Assembly: GCA_036345935.2 (NCBI GenBank)
Contig: JADWOT020000420.1
Span: forward strand, 1 to 64,000
From: Taenia hydatigena
Taxonomy: Eukaryota > Platyhelminthes > Cestoda > Cyclophyllidea > Taeniidae
DNA: 64,000 bases
Direction of reading: 5' to 3'
Made by a program: the position numbers and the translations under genes. Of the stretch, positions 1-10,565 are shown piece after piece. Numbering within the stretch: position 1 is the first letter of the stretch; each line of letters opens with the position of its first letter. The notes under the pieces were generated by a model. The model did not search any database. It was not told where the DNA came from and was given only the letters and a program-made list of their open reading frames with translations.

Positions 1-685
1 AGCGGTGCTTGAAAGAATCACGTTGCACCTAAACTTACTCCTGCATTCTGCCACTTCCGGTGAAGTTCCTAAGGGCAACATTGTGCTTCTCACTAAATAG
101 TAGTCACAGTTTGCCAGATCTCAATCCAAGGATCATGCGCCCACACTCAACAGGAGAGATTTGTCCAACTTTAGCACAAATTAGGATTTACTGTCGAATT
201 GCTTTGCACAATTGCCGACGTTTGATGATGCCACTCACCACTTTGTGCATAATCTACCGACACTGGCAGGAATGATGTTCTAGACAGTCAAACAAAGTTG
301 TCATAGTCCGCATCAGATCGTGTGGTAAAGTGTCCATGAATAACTCGCAAATTTGTTGTTGTATTTTTCTCCATCTCAACTGCAAAATTCAATGTTAATA
401 GTGGAGCTTAGCAAAGAGGTTGATTAGAGGTGTCCGAAACCGACTTAATGGCTCTTAAACTCCCTTATCAAACGTTTTGAGTGCTTTAAATGCTTTGAAC
501 TCACTACAAACGTTGCTGTAGCTATGCTCTAGTTTAACTGTCTTCCAGATGAAGAGGACGGACTCGTTTATGCGAAATACCGTCTGTGTGTAATAAGAAT
601 TTTAAAGATGTGTACTTGCAAGTATGGGCTTCTCAAAATTGTCCTGAATAATTAGGCAAATAAATAATTGGTAAGAGGGACTTAC

Positions 686-791
686 CCTCCCATCTCTGTC
701 CGCGTCTTGAACGACAAAATTGTCATTGGAGGTCAGTATTCCTCTTTGGCAAATCGCGTGAGCGGAATCGATGTCCTCAGATCGACCTCGT
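686..791 (-). CDS. Candidate internal exon with an EF-hand-like start
   Basis: On the minus strand a 106-bp open segment is bounded by a plausible acceptor (ATGCCAG before position 791) and a strong donor (GTAAGT, 685 down to 680). One frame is open throughout and ends in DADRDGR, which resembles the first half of an EF-hand calcium-binding loop (acidic residues at alternating positions followed by DG). The loop would have to be completed by the next exon, which I could not find. No family is recognised. The call rests on the pair of splice signals and an uninterrupted frame, so a chance open frame cannot be excluded. Confidence 0.25.
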
Positions 792-2102
792 CTGGCATCA
801 AACAAATTACAGCGTAAGATATGCGAAATGTTTTTTTAAATTAATTAAAGCCGGTCACTTAGATACTTATACGAGGCGATGGGAACTTGCAATTTGGTAA
901 AAACGGTGTTGTCGGGAAAGGGGAGTTGATGCCCTATAAAATATCAATGCTTTGCTACCTAGTCACATCACTCATGGTAATGGTGATGTTATCTAAAACA
1001 GACATAAATTCCTTATGAAATGGATGCAATTCTGTGGTTAGTCTACCTGTAAATGTGTTTCGATTGCATTCCAACATGGTGTTTTGGATTGTCCATGGAT
1101 TTACTGGGGACCAACAACTGATAACTTAGCACATCGAATCCTTGTTGGGGTAGATAAACCATTTTTACCTCTGATCAGGAAATGAAAATGATGCTGTAAA
1201 TACATACCCATGCAGTATGCCACACCGACACGATAGCAATCGCCCCCAACATGACCTCTCCCTAGTCTTGAAGAAATGTCCAGTGTGTATTGATAATCGG
1301 CCTATCTTGATGTCACCAACTTAATCGGAGTCCTTCTCATGCTTCAGCTGTCAAACCAAATATGTTGTTTTGTAGTGGTCGCGCATTGCTTGGTTGCAAC
1401 CGGATGAATAAATAGGTTATCGAAGCGCATGCATCAAGGAATGCACTGACAAAGTGAAAAATTACTTCCAACCAACTTTGGCTAGTATTGCGTCAAACAT
1501 TTTCATTCTTCATGAATCTTAAGAATTATCCCATTCATCACTATTATTCAAGCACACTTTTATCTTGGCGCATTCCTCCAAGTAGGTGATTTCACTTATT
1601 CTTAGTGGTTGTGGGTATCAACTGAGGGTGGTGAGAAATGAAGTGAAGTGTGTAGCTGATACAGGCAATCAACCACCGCGTACGCCACAAGTGAGTGGTT
1701 AGCAGTATGGCGAAATAATGGGGCAGTTCTGACGAGAAAAAGGAATCCTAGTTTTATTTACGCGGCTCCAAATCTTGTGTGCAGGGTGTGACTAACATGA
1801 GGATAGCTTGATGTCTTCTTGACCTGATGCATCCGAAACCTTGACGTGTTATTCCTGCTGAGAGGTTGAACAACAGATGAAATTCATCAGATCATGGTCA
1901 AATGTACACTTAAATGGAACACTGCGTTATCAGAGCCTCAATCTAAGAATAAGGTAGGTTATTCTGTGGCATCTGGCTTTCCATAGTGAAGTGCGTATTC
2001 CACCCAATGCAGCCAGGTCTGTACATTCAGAAGTAGGCGACCATCTTTTTTAAGCGGTGAAAGATGGCATTGCTTCTGTTCTTAAGAGGTTTCCTGCAGA
2101 CC

Positions 2103-2756
2103 TCAAGGGTGAAGATTTTTCACCAATATAGGCGCTATTTTTGACTCTTCTGTTAATAATTGTCCAGGATTCTCCCATTCAAAGCGTGTATCCTTCATCC
2201 GTCCTGTTGGAGCCAAGTAGTCAGCACTAGGAAGCAGTATACGTCCGTTAAAATAGGGTTTGCTTCCATTCGCTTGGAACCCTTCCAGCCTAGTGCTCCC
2301 CAGTGGTTCGGCGCCTATGCTAAGGATCCAACATAAAAGTAAAATTATTCTAAACAAATCCAAATATTTGTCAACCGTGCCATCAATCTTCTCAAATTAA
2401 TCTCGCTTTCAAGGGTTTAAAGTGTAGATCTTTTGCACTTACTTAGATTGGGTGCAAATATTGCAGAAATCTACGCCGTCCCCTAATTGATGGCAATTAT
2501 TTTGTAATAAATGTGATAGTTTTGGTGTTCATCCTTTCCTCTCCTACCCTCGCTGCATTGCAGAGGAGCCATTTGTGACTAAAACCTGCAGCTATGATTA
2601 AAAATTCCACAGATAGATGTGCGACCCACATGTATTTTGCGTAACAAGTGCACTTACCGTCTAATGTACGGCAGCGGTGTGCCTTATCGCGTGTCCAACC
2701 CCACAGGGGTTTGAGATCATGCAGTTTATGTACCCACCCTATGTCACGGCCCAAAG
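2103..2756 (-). CDS. Candidate two-exon 3' gene fragment, unknown product
   Basis: Two minus-strand open segments join in phase. The upstream exon (about 2756-2658) ends at a consensus GTAAGT donor after the first base of a Gly codon. The downstream exon starts at 2314 after an AG acceptor and supplies the other two bases of that Gly, then stays open to a TGA at 2103-2105. The intron would be 343 bp. The joined product is about 100 residues, hydrophilic, rich in Trp/Gly/Lys/Arg, and matches no family I know. The start of the upstream exon is uncertain: an in-frame stop lies at 2758-2760 and its acceptor is weak. The downstream frame also has an in-frame ATG followed by a hydrophobic stretch, but that stretch lies in the inferred intron. 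Confidence 0.3.
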
Positions 2757-3189
2757 CTCATGCTGGCATTACCCCAATCTTCATAATCCTTAGTCATATC
2801 TCTTCGTCTACAGTACTGTGATTTACTACTACTTAAGGACAGATTCGAGATGTCAGAGTGTAACACCACCGAGACAAATTCCAAATTTCAAATGATAGAC
2901 TATTACACAATTTCCTTATTAGTCTATCAAACAAAAGAGATGCATTTCTACATATTTTGTAAGCCGAAAAAATTGTACATGATCCAGTGGCTTATTTGTA
3001 AGAGAAATTAAATTAATCAAAACAGCAACAGTGAGAAAACACGTATCCTAAGGTGGAACGGACATTGATTGTCCTCGAACAGGAGAATGAGATGTACTAC
3101 ATTCTAACACGGCCATGTTCACTGCGTCTCGGTCATGACGCTGCCAATACTGCCCAAATATGGCCTCCTTAAATTTCTCAACGCGTTTC

Positions 3190-3762
3190 AAGATAGTGAG
3201 CATCAAGGCTGAAGAGATTGGTGACGTCGTGTCATCAACACCAACGGCAGCGTTATTGCATGAAGACTCACCCTCTCCTTTCTTCTGGCTTAGTAGCGCA
3301 AAATTCACCTTCTACTTTTACCATCAAAGTCAGAGAACACTTCGACCTCTACGTGTCTCTCAGAGAGCCCATTTCCAAATCCAAGTTGGAGAACTGCTAC
3401 AGTCCAGCTTAACTCGTCCTCAGGAAGAAGAAAACAGCCACCGATCAGAGAGGCTTTCCTCGCTACCAGACAGTGATAAAGACAATGGAGAGTAGCATAA
3501 GGAAACTGCAACTGCTGGATAAATAAAAATTCCATGGCTTGCATCAAATTAGCGTCAAATGTGGGAGAAATGAAGATTTAATGTGTTTGGAGAGGAAGTG
3601 AGGTAGACAGTGAAAGAAGTAGGATGTGGGACGATGATGACTAGATAAAGGGGAGGAATTGAATTAGAACTGTAGAGAATTCAGCCCTGGAGGGATGGGA
3701 ATGCGAGACCAAGTCAATTAGCCAAAGTCTAACATTTAGTCCAAAACCATCCACAGTCTCGG
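3190..3762 (+). repeat. Inverted duplication, left copy, part 1
   Basis: This segment is homologous to the reverse complement of about 46315-46870. The best-conserved part (3290-3665) keeps an 80-codon minus-strand frame that is also open in the other copy, with roughly two thirds of residues identical. The opposite strand also shows a conserved frame, interrupted by a stop in both copies. Because both strands look equally coding-like, I treat it as decayed duplicated DNA, perhaps derived from a gene. Homology ends near 3762 and resumes at about 8770. Confidence 0.7.
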
Positions 3763-3769
3763 TAATTAA

Positions 3770-4395
3770 TTGTGTAGTTGTTACCGTTAAACTCACTTAG
3801 ACGTGCTTATCCCTTAAGGTCAGTGTCACGATTCTCATTCTTAAATGCGATCTCTTAATGCAGGTTGCCGTTCTGTGTAAGAAGATTTATCTACACGTGT
3901 TGGAACACCTGCCCGCATTAGCCGACAGCCAGCAGATTATCGGTCTGTGTGTAGCACGTGTTCTGTGAGGTTATGCGTTGGTTGTCTCACGCATTACCAT
4001 TATAAGTCTGACGTTTGGTTTGTCCATCGGCGTGTGTGTTAGCATGTTTATACGCACGTAGACATTAAAAATGAAGCGACGATCCCACCCACGAGATGTT
4101 TATTTACACATCAAGGAATTATATAAGTGAAAGGTTTCTTAACGCCAAAATGGTGTGGCTTTCGCCGCTGAGGTGAATTACACCGCGTTACTATCCTGTT
4201 GTCTATTTCACAGCTTCAGCCTCCTGTATCCTGGTTTTCTAATCCTAGGTGCAACTGTGAATCCCTACGGAAAAATTACTCAGCCAAAGGACCACCACCG
4301 AGATGTGATTGTGAACTGCGAGATTCAGCTGACACTGGTGGAAACTACGATGGAGCTGGCTGCGTGCCGCGCTTAGTGGGAGTGAGAAGGACATG
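3770..4395 (+). repeat. Left arm of a head-to-head inverted repeat
   Basis: About 620 bp that align, with substitutions and small gaps, to the reverse complement of 5525-6195. The arms are separated by about 1.1 kb. Frames around HLPALADSQQIIGLCV and VIVNCEIQ match similar peptides in the other arm with conservative changes, but stops interrupt both. This suggests that the arms descend from a coding sequence I cannot identify. Confidence 0.65.
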
Positions 4396-4814
4396 ACGCC
4401 TGCACTGGGTGCCGACCACAGCAGCGGGCTTGAGACAATTGTGGGCCGCTTCAAGGTTGGTCCACACACTGATGTCAGTTTGTCTAGGAGCTCTGTTTCT
4501 GGACCCACTCACCGCATACCTCTCGCCTCTCTTCTCAACGAAATAAACAAGTTTATTCCGCTAGCTAATGGCTTCAGAAATATTAGATTGGTGTACGTTT
4601 GTTCACTTTATTTTAATTGACATTATCTACGTTCATTACTTGCATTCATGTCTCACTCTTAAAGGCAATCAATTTCTTTGCGTTGGACTTCGTAGCGTTG
4701 CTTCACCACTAATTGCCAATCGTATTAGAGGGTACAAAAGTACCTCAATATTTTAATACAGAGAGTGTGGAAATAATGGGCATTTAAAAGTGTCATGAAG
4801 ACCATATGCATTCC

Positions 4815-5312
4815 CAAGTGTCAAATTCTATCTGAACCTTGACATTGACCAACTGGATCAAAACTACGCTTCGAGCACACGAACCCCCTTTCTCGATGGG
4901 CTCTTCGACAGAGAAGAGTAGGCAGCTTTGCAAGACCTGTAGTCAGGCAAGCAAACAAACCTTTTGGGCATTTCAGCACACACCTTCAGTACATTGTCGG
5001 TGATGACTTCGAATGTGTTAAGCGGAAGGATTTAATGAAATGTTCGTGGCCATGGAGCAGGAATTGCACCTTCAAATTAAGACTGAAATCCTTATCTACC
5101 ATTCCTTCTGGTTATTTGATACTAGTGAAAAGTAGATCAGCATTGTTAGCTTAATAGTTTATTAAAAGGTGCGCAAGGTTCGGTCTGCAGGTGCGACCAC
5201 AAAGAACTGTGGTATTCAGTTGATGACGTAAATGAGTGGCATAAATAATCTCCGAGAGTGTGGTAATGTGCTGGACCTCTGGTGAGTTTTGGAACTGAGG
5301 ACGCCACTGAAG
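4815..5312 (+). repeat. Direct repeat, copy 1 of 2
   Basis: About 500 bp homologous, in the same orientation, to 7165-7652. Shared blocks include the run around GACCTGTAGTCAG and the stretch around CAGCATTGTTAGCTTAATAG. It lies in the spacer of the head-to-head inverted repeat. No coding potential is evident. Confidence 0.75.
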
Positions 5313-5524
5313 TGCATTGTGACATGTCTAACAAAACACACATCAAAAGTGGACACACAAACGATCGTTTTGGATGCGTCACACATTTGCTTCCCACCAT
5401 GGGGAGGAATTAATCTATCCGTCTTGTTGTTTAGGTCTCTTGATGTCTATGGCGGTAGTCGAGGGCAACATATCGCTTAGCACATATGAAGAAGCAAAGG
5501 CAGTGATGAATTCTGCTACGCCTT

Positions 5525-6195
5525 GTTCCTGGTCCCGTGATCGCACTCGCTCTCGCTTTCCGTGACACTCGGTCAGCCCTGAAGTAACTTCCACCAGAGC
5601 TCGCTGGTTCTCGCAGTTCACAATCACCGCCTCCTCGATGGCCTTCGTCTCAGCTATTTTACCGTAGTCACTTCACTTTTGTCTCCAGTATCAAAAGCGC
5701 AAATAGAGAGGAGGTTGAAACTCACACTAACAGATAGCTTACCGGATTGAGAGAATACCACGAATTCAAAATGGATAATATGAACTCGGACCCCACAACA
5801 TTTACCTCAACGGCAAAAGTTACACCATTTTACCTTAATGAAGACAGTTGTTTATACAATTACTTGACGTGTAAATAAATATAACATCGGTGAGCCTGGC
5901 GTTTCATTTTAATGTCTTCATGCGTACAAGCGTGCTAGTACACTTACACCAACGGAACAAGTCAAACGTCCACCTTGTGATGATGCGTGAGGGAAACACA
6001 CAACTTTACAGAACACGTGCTGCACACACAGGCTGATTACTTGTTGGTGGTCAGCTACTTCGGGGAGGTGTTTCAACATGGGTAGGTAAACCTACTTACA
6101 GAAGTAGACAACCTGACCAGAAAGTCGCACAACCGATGTTAAGGGATAAGCACGTCCACTTGCGTTTGACATCCGTGTTTTCACAACAGTCATGG
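5525..6195 (-). repeat. Right arm of a head-to-head inverted repeat
   Basis: Reverse-complement partner of 3770-4395. Read on the minus strand it shows HLPEVADHQQVISLCV and AVIVNCENQ, counterparts of the peptides in the left arm. A TAG stands where the left arm has a Lys codon. Near the outer end the left arm carries about 30 extra bases ending in TTAATGCAG that could be an intron end; the right arm lacks them. Confidence 0.65.
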
Positions 6196-7164
6196 AGATC
6201 GTCGGTGACTCTGGGCAGAGTGCAAGCTTTTTCCTAATTACCGGTTTGCCTTTTTTGACTCTCAACATAAATGAAAGCAAGCAAAGGAATGCTTCTTGAA
6301 GCCATCTTCGGTTGCAACATTCATTGATAGAATTTGCAAAAAAACCTGCTTGCTTGGTTACATTCACCACCTTCTCCTCACCACGCTGCCACGCAACACT
6401 ACCTCCATCGAAGGCATGTGACAGTCCCAACTTCTTACTCTGCTCTGATAATACACCTCACGCCATCTACTTGCAGCCGACCATTGAAGGATTTGGATGA
6501 GCTCACAACAGAAAGCACATAAAGGAATCTCATCTAAATTGTTCACTGTGGTGCCTTATATCAAAACAACTTAGTAGCTAATCAGTTTGCTCTAGTTCCT
6601 CGAGCCTCTTGCACATTCCTTATGCTACATTCGAGCAGCCAGCCCAACTCCCTCAACAAATGCATCGACTTTTTGGGCAAACTTCACGGCGACGCCTGCT
6701 TAATTTAACGCATCCTACCACAACTTTAGGATGCTGAAAGTGTTCACTACAACCTAAGATATATTTCAAATCCAGGAATTTGAACATTCACATTTGTGAG
6801 ACCTTGAAATTGCCTCTTTATGGTCACTTACGGTATGGCTAAAAACTGATGGTCTTGATTCACTCATCCGATGTTCTCCCTTCTGATTAGTCAACTTTCC
6901 GAATTGACCTCTTTGCAATCTATGAGGGCTTGTGCTCCCGCTCGTGTCCTAGTTATTCAAAAGTTATACACAGCAAAGTGTTTCGACCACTCTGCGTAGT
7001 CAAAACCCGGAAAGTAGCGTCTACGATCCGCAGTCCTTGTTCTATTTGGCTTTCGGATAATATTACACAAATCAAAAAATTTGGTAAAGCCAGCACCTCA
7101 TACACGTCCGCATCAAATCACAAACGTTGCTTTTTCCCATTTTTCTCATTGCGGCTCCCAAAGA

Positions 7165-7652
7165 GCTCCATGTGCCACATTCTATCTGAACCCTGACATT
7201 GACCTACTGGATCCTGCATACACTTCCAGCACATGAACCTCCTTTTCCGACGGGCCCTTCAACCGAAGGAAGTATCCAGTTTTGAAAGACCTGTAGTCAG
7301 ACAAACAAATAAACATTTTGGACATTTAAACACACACCTCCAATGCATTGTCGGTGATGACCCCAAATGTGTTAAGCGAAAAAATTTAACCAAATGTTTG
7401 TGGTCATGAAGCAGGGATTGCATCTTCAAATTAAGCCTGATTTTATTGCTTACAAGTCCTTGTGGTTATTTGATAACAGCGAAAAGCGAATCAGCATTGT
7501 TAGCTTAATAGTGTAGCAAAAGTCGCGCAAGGTTCGGTCTGCCGGTGGTTTTGGGCTGATGACGTGAATGAGTGGCACAACTGACCTCCAAGCGTGTAGC
7601 AATGTGTTGGACCTCTAGCGAGATTTGAAATTGAGGCCTTTACTGAAGTGCG
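7165..7652 (+). repeat. Direct repeat, copy 2 of 2
   Basis: Same-orientation partner of 4815-5312, with many substitutions and small indels. The flanking stretches 6196-7164 and 7653-8769 contain no gene or RNA that I can support. Confidence 0.75.
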
Positions 7653-8769
7653 AATCACACTTCTAAAATTGACATGAAAAATCTCTTCGGTGGAATATTA
7701 TACACATTTACTTCCTCCATAAATATTTAATGAAAGGAGACTAGTATCTGTCTCTGTCCGAAACAGGGTCTGAAAATCATAACCAGCTAATCTTTAAAGC
7801 AACACCTCTGCATTTCCTACTGCGAAATCACTCGAATCCAGCAGCGAAGCTACCAATCAGGAAAGCCACAGCCGCAGTCCACTTGTTACTGACTTTAATG
7901 GCATCATAGTTAAGGGAGGAGAGATTGAGTGATATATAAAGTCGAGCAACGTTGGTTCAGTGGGCCCTACATTGACTTTGTGGTCACGGCGAAGTACTCG
8001 CTACCTGTCGTTCTTACCTCGTGTGTGTCTGTATTCCTTTTAAGGTTTCCAGCTCACCTCCATTTACATGGCAATACCAATATCACACAAATTCTAAGCA
8101 AGTTTACTACAATTTCTGCCGCGGAAAACTTCATTCATTAAAATTGGATGATGAACTTCTCTGCCGCGGATATGGTTGGTCGAAAACCTGCATTCCTTAA
8201 AGAAAGCAAACACTCATGTTCCGAATTTTCCTCCATTTGTATAAAAAGCGTGAACGGCTTAGTGAAGAGCAACATCGAGCTCAGACCAACTGCTTGAAAC
8301 AATGAAGATACTATTCACACTTCATGTGCACCAACCAGTTGCAACTAAACTCCGGTAGACTTCCATTCGGTTTTGGTATTCCTTTAAACAACTTGCGACC
8401 GCCTGCAGCGGATGGTGGTCCCAGTACATTAGCTACTAGTGTCACTTTCGAGTTCTGGTGTCGCAATAATGCGTTCCATGTATGTATTTTAGAATTCATG
8501 CGAAATGAGTCCACTCAAGTGTATCCTGTTAAATATGTGCGGAGTTGGTGTGATACCAATGAGTAGGCATGGGAGGTGCATTTACCGCAAAATGCGCGTT
8601 TTCAGTAAGAATAGTAGGCTTCGAATGTCAATCTAAAACCAGTAAATCTTGACAAAAATTATGCCACAATGGATAATGAGCAAGAAGAGTGGCATGTAGG
8701 AACAATCGAGCTTACTTGGGATGTGTTTTTGCCAAAGGCGATTAATTTAAAGCTTTCCCAATGCAAAGA

Positions 8770-9450
8770 ACTCCAAAGATATTAAAATAAAGACAAGAAA
8801 ATGGGGTGTTTTTATAGGTAATTGAGGAGCCTTAAGTTTTGAAAACCATGAAAAGGGTAATGTTTAACGTCACCAATATTTAGTTCTCTTTTGAATGTCA
8901 TCTGTTGGAGATCCGTAAAAGTTACCTCATTTGTACAATAAATACCTAAATCTGCAAACAGAAGTCATTGTGAGTTGGGACATGCGATTTTGCACGAAGT
9001 TTACTGCGGCAGTCACAAGGTCACTGTTGAGCATTGTGGCATTGAGGAAACGACGCAACTTGTCTTCGTAGCTGGTAAGCATTCAAATTGTTTACTCTGC
9101 TTACCTCTTCAACATGAGTGTCGAATTTCGGCGGTGTTTAAGAAGACTATTGATCGATCAATTTTAGTGTCTACTTCTTTAACTAGGTAAGGGTTTACCT
9201 TTGCGTAGAACCATGATGAGTAAAGAAGATGGTTGTCACTATTGCATCCATATGTCTAAAATAAGTCTCTATGTGGCACTTTAGCAGCGTAACTCTTATG
9301 CCGACAAAAGTGCGTCCTGACCATCTCCGCTGCGCTGATCATTTTGAAGCTGCTAGAATGAATGAGGGCTGATTCGTTTCATTCTACAAGGCGTAGCAGG
9401 CAACGTTCGCAGTCAAACCCCCTTGTTTACATTAAATTAGGATTAGCCAT
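8770..9450 (+). repeat. Inverted duplication, left copy, part 2
   Basis: Homologous to the reverse complement of about 45610-46315, continuing the duplication that starts at 3190. Position 8975 opens a 71-codon frame (GHAILHEVYCGSHK at its start). The partner copy has stops in the same frame, so I do not call it a gene. Confidence 0.7.
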
Positions 9451-10003
9451 TCCCTTATTCTTTGATGAAGGACAACGAAAGTAGTATTTGGTGAGGGGTA
9501 GAATTTGTGCTATAGTAAATTTGTTGTCGATCTCATTATCAATGGCAGGTAGCCGTTATGCCTGTCATGTGTATCCTATCTATTCATCGTCCACTCCATT
9601 TTTCCAATTGATTGCACAGTTATTGCATCGCTCCCTAGACAAGGTGATTAGACCATCCATATGGAATGTTGCCTTGTCAATTGTTCTCTCTCCCTTGAAG
9701 AGGTGCCACAAATAGTCATCTTCATGTGTTTACTTGTTTTCTTACGTCCGTCTGCAGCAATACGCGGTTCCGCTGGCATAGTTGGATGTGCAACGTCTTT
9801 TCACTCAGCTGTAAGTTTCCTATTTTAATCTTACTCTTCCTCGCCCAAAACAGCAGGTTCTTCGCGTTTTTCTAACATAATCAGAGTCGTAGACTTTTGA
9901 AAATTGAAATAAATTTATAAAACATTTTATTTCTAATTAAGTTATGTCGTTTTTTTTGTTTTTCAATTTCACACAGGTTTTATTGAGTAACCCCTTGGCT
10001 GTG
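9451..10003. other. No feature seen
   Basis: AT-rich sequence with only short unsupported frames and a poly-T tract near 9950. Confidence 0.5.
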
Positions 10004-10506
10004 TCAAATTTGACCTAAGATTGAGGAGGCCAAAGTAAAGGAAAGTCTGTTTAGAGGTTTTGTCACTTCCTTGAGAGCATGTCCACTGATTGGCAGGTGT
10101 GTAATTAGAAACCAGATGGAAAGGATCCCTAACAACCAAGCAAATATAACAGATAAAGCTGCGATTTTTATGGTATCATTGGACTTAAAGTGAGCATTGC
10201 ACTTATGAGCTGCATCTAATCGGACAACTTTGGACACGTAAGGCAACATCCTCTACATGTAAAGCTAATTGTTAAGCAACATCTTTGCTTTTCTGTCTTG
10301 ACATCCTTCACATGTCTGTACTGTACAATCCAGCCCATTGCATTCTGGGCTAAATCAGCCCCCAGTAATCCCATTCAGTTGGATCGTTTGCACTTGGACT
10401 CTTTGTGACTGTTTGATAACCATCAAGATAAACACGTGCTTTGACAAAACCTTTGAGGAAAAGACTTCTAATCGTGTCAGGTTTCAAATGGGCACGATAT
10501 TGTGAT
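10004..10506 (-). CDS. Two candidate terminal exons, one with a membrane segment
   Basis: On the minus strand, 10506 down to 10350 is an open segment preceded by a good pyrimidine-rich acceptor (CTTCTTCTTTGTAG). It ends at TAG after the residues DPTEWDYWGLI. Lower down, about 10252-10004 follows another TAG acceptor and encodes one likely membrane segment (AALSVIFAWLLGILSIWFLI) before a TGA. Each could be a last exon of a minus-strand gene, perhaps as alternatives. I found no convincing donor linking them to each other or to upstream exons. No family is recognised. Confidence 0.22.
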
Positions 10507-10565
10507 CTACAAAGAAGAAGGCTTAAGCTTGCATATTTCATCCAGCTAGCGTGTGGTATTCGCAA

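Larger units (their letters stand above)
1..3189. other. Mostly non-coding unique DNA
   Basis: Apart from the two candidate minus-strand coding fragments listed separately (686-791 and 2103-2756), I see no recognisable gene, RNA or mobile element here. The remaining open frames are under 90 codons, lack recognisable domains and have no convincing splice signals. Confidence 0.5.
3763..8769. other. About 5.0 kb of DNA inserted in the left duplication copy
   Basis: The inverted partner at 45.61-46.87 kb runs straight across this point, so the 5.0 kb is present in one copy and absent from the other. The block holds a head-to-head inverted repeat (3770-4395 and 5525-6195) and a direct repeat (4815-5312 and 7165-7652). 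I see no long open frame, no clear terminal inverted repeats and no clear target-site duplication. It could be an insertion here or a deletion in the partner; insertion is favoured because the partner is colinear through the junction. Confidence 0.6.

Noticed and set aside
2103..2363. Small secreted protein with a signal peptide
   Set aside because: The hydrophobic start falls before a well-phased splice acceptor at 2315, so it more likely lies in an intron. Not excluded.
3160..3495. 111-codon plus-strand gene
   Set aside because: It overlaps a duplicated block in which the opposite strand is equally open, and the partner copy does not preserve this frame.
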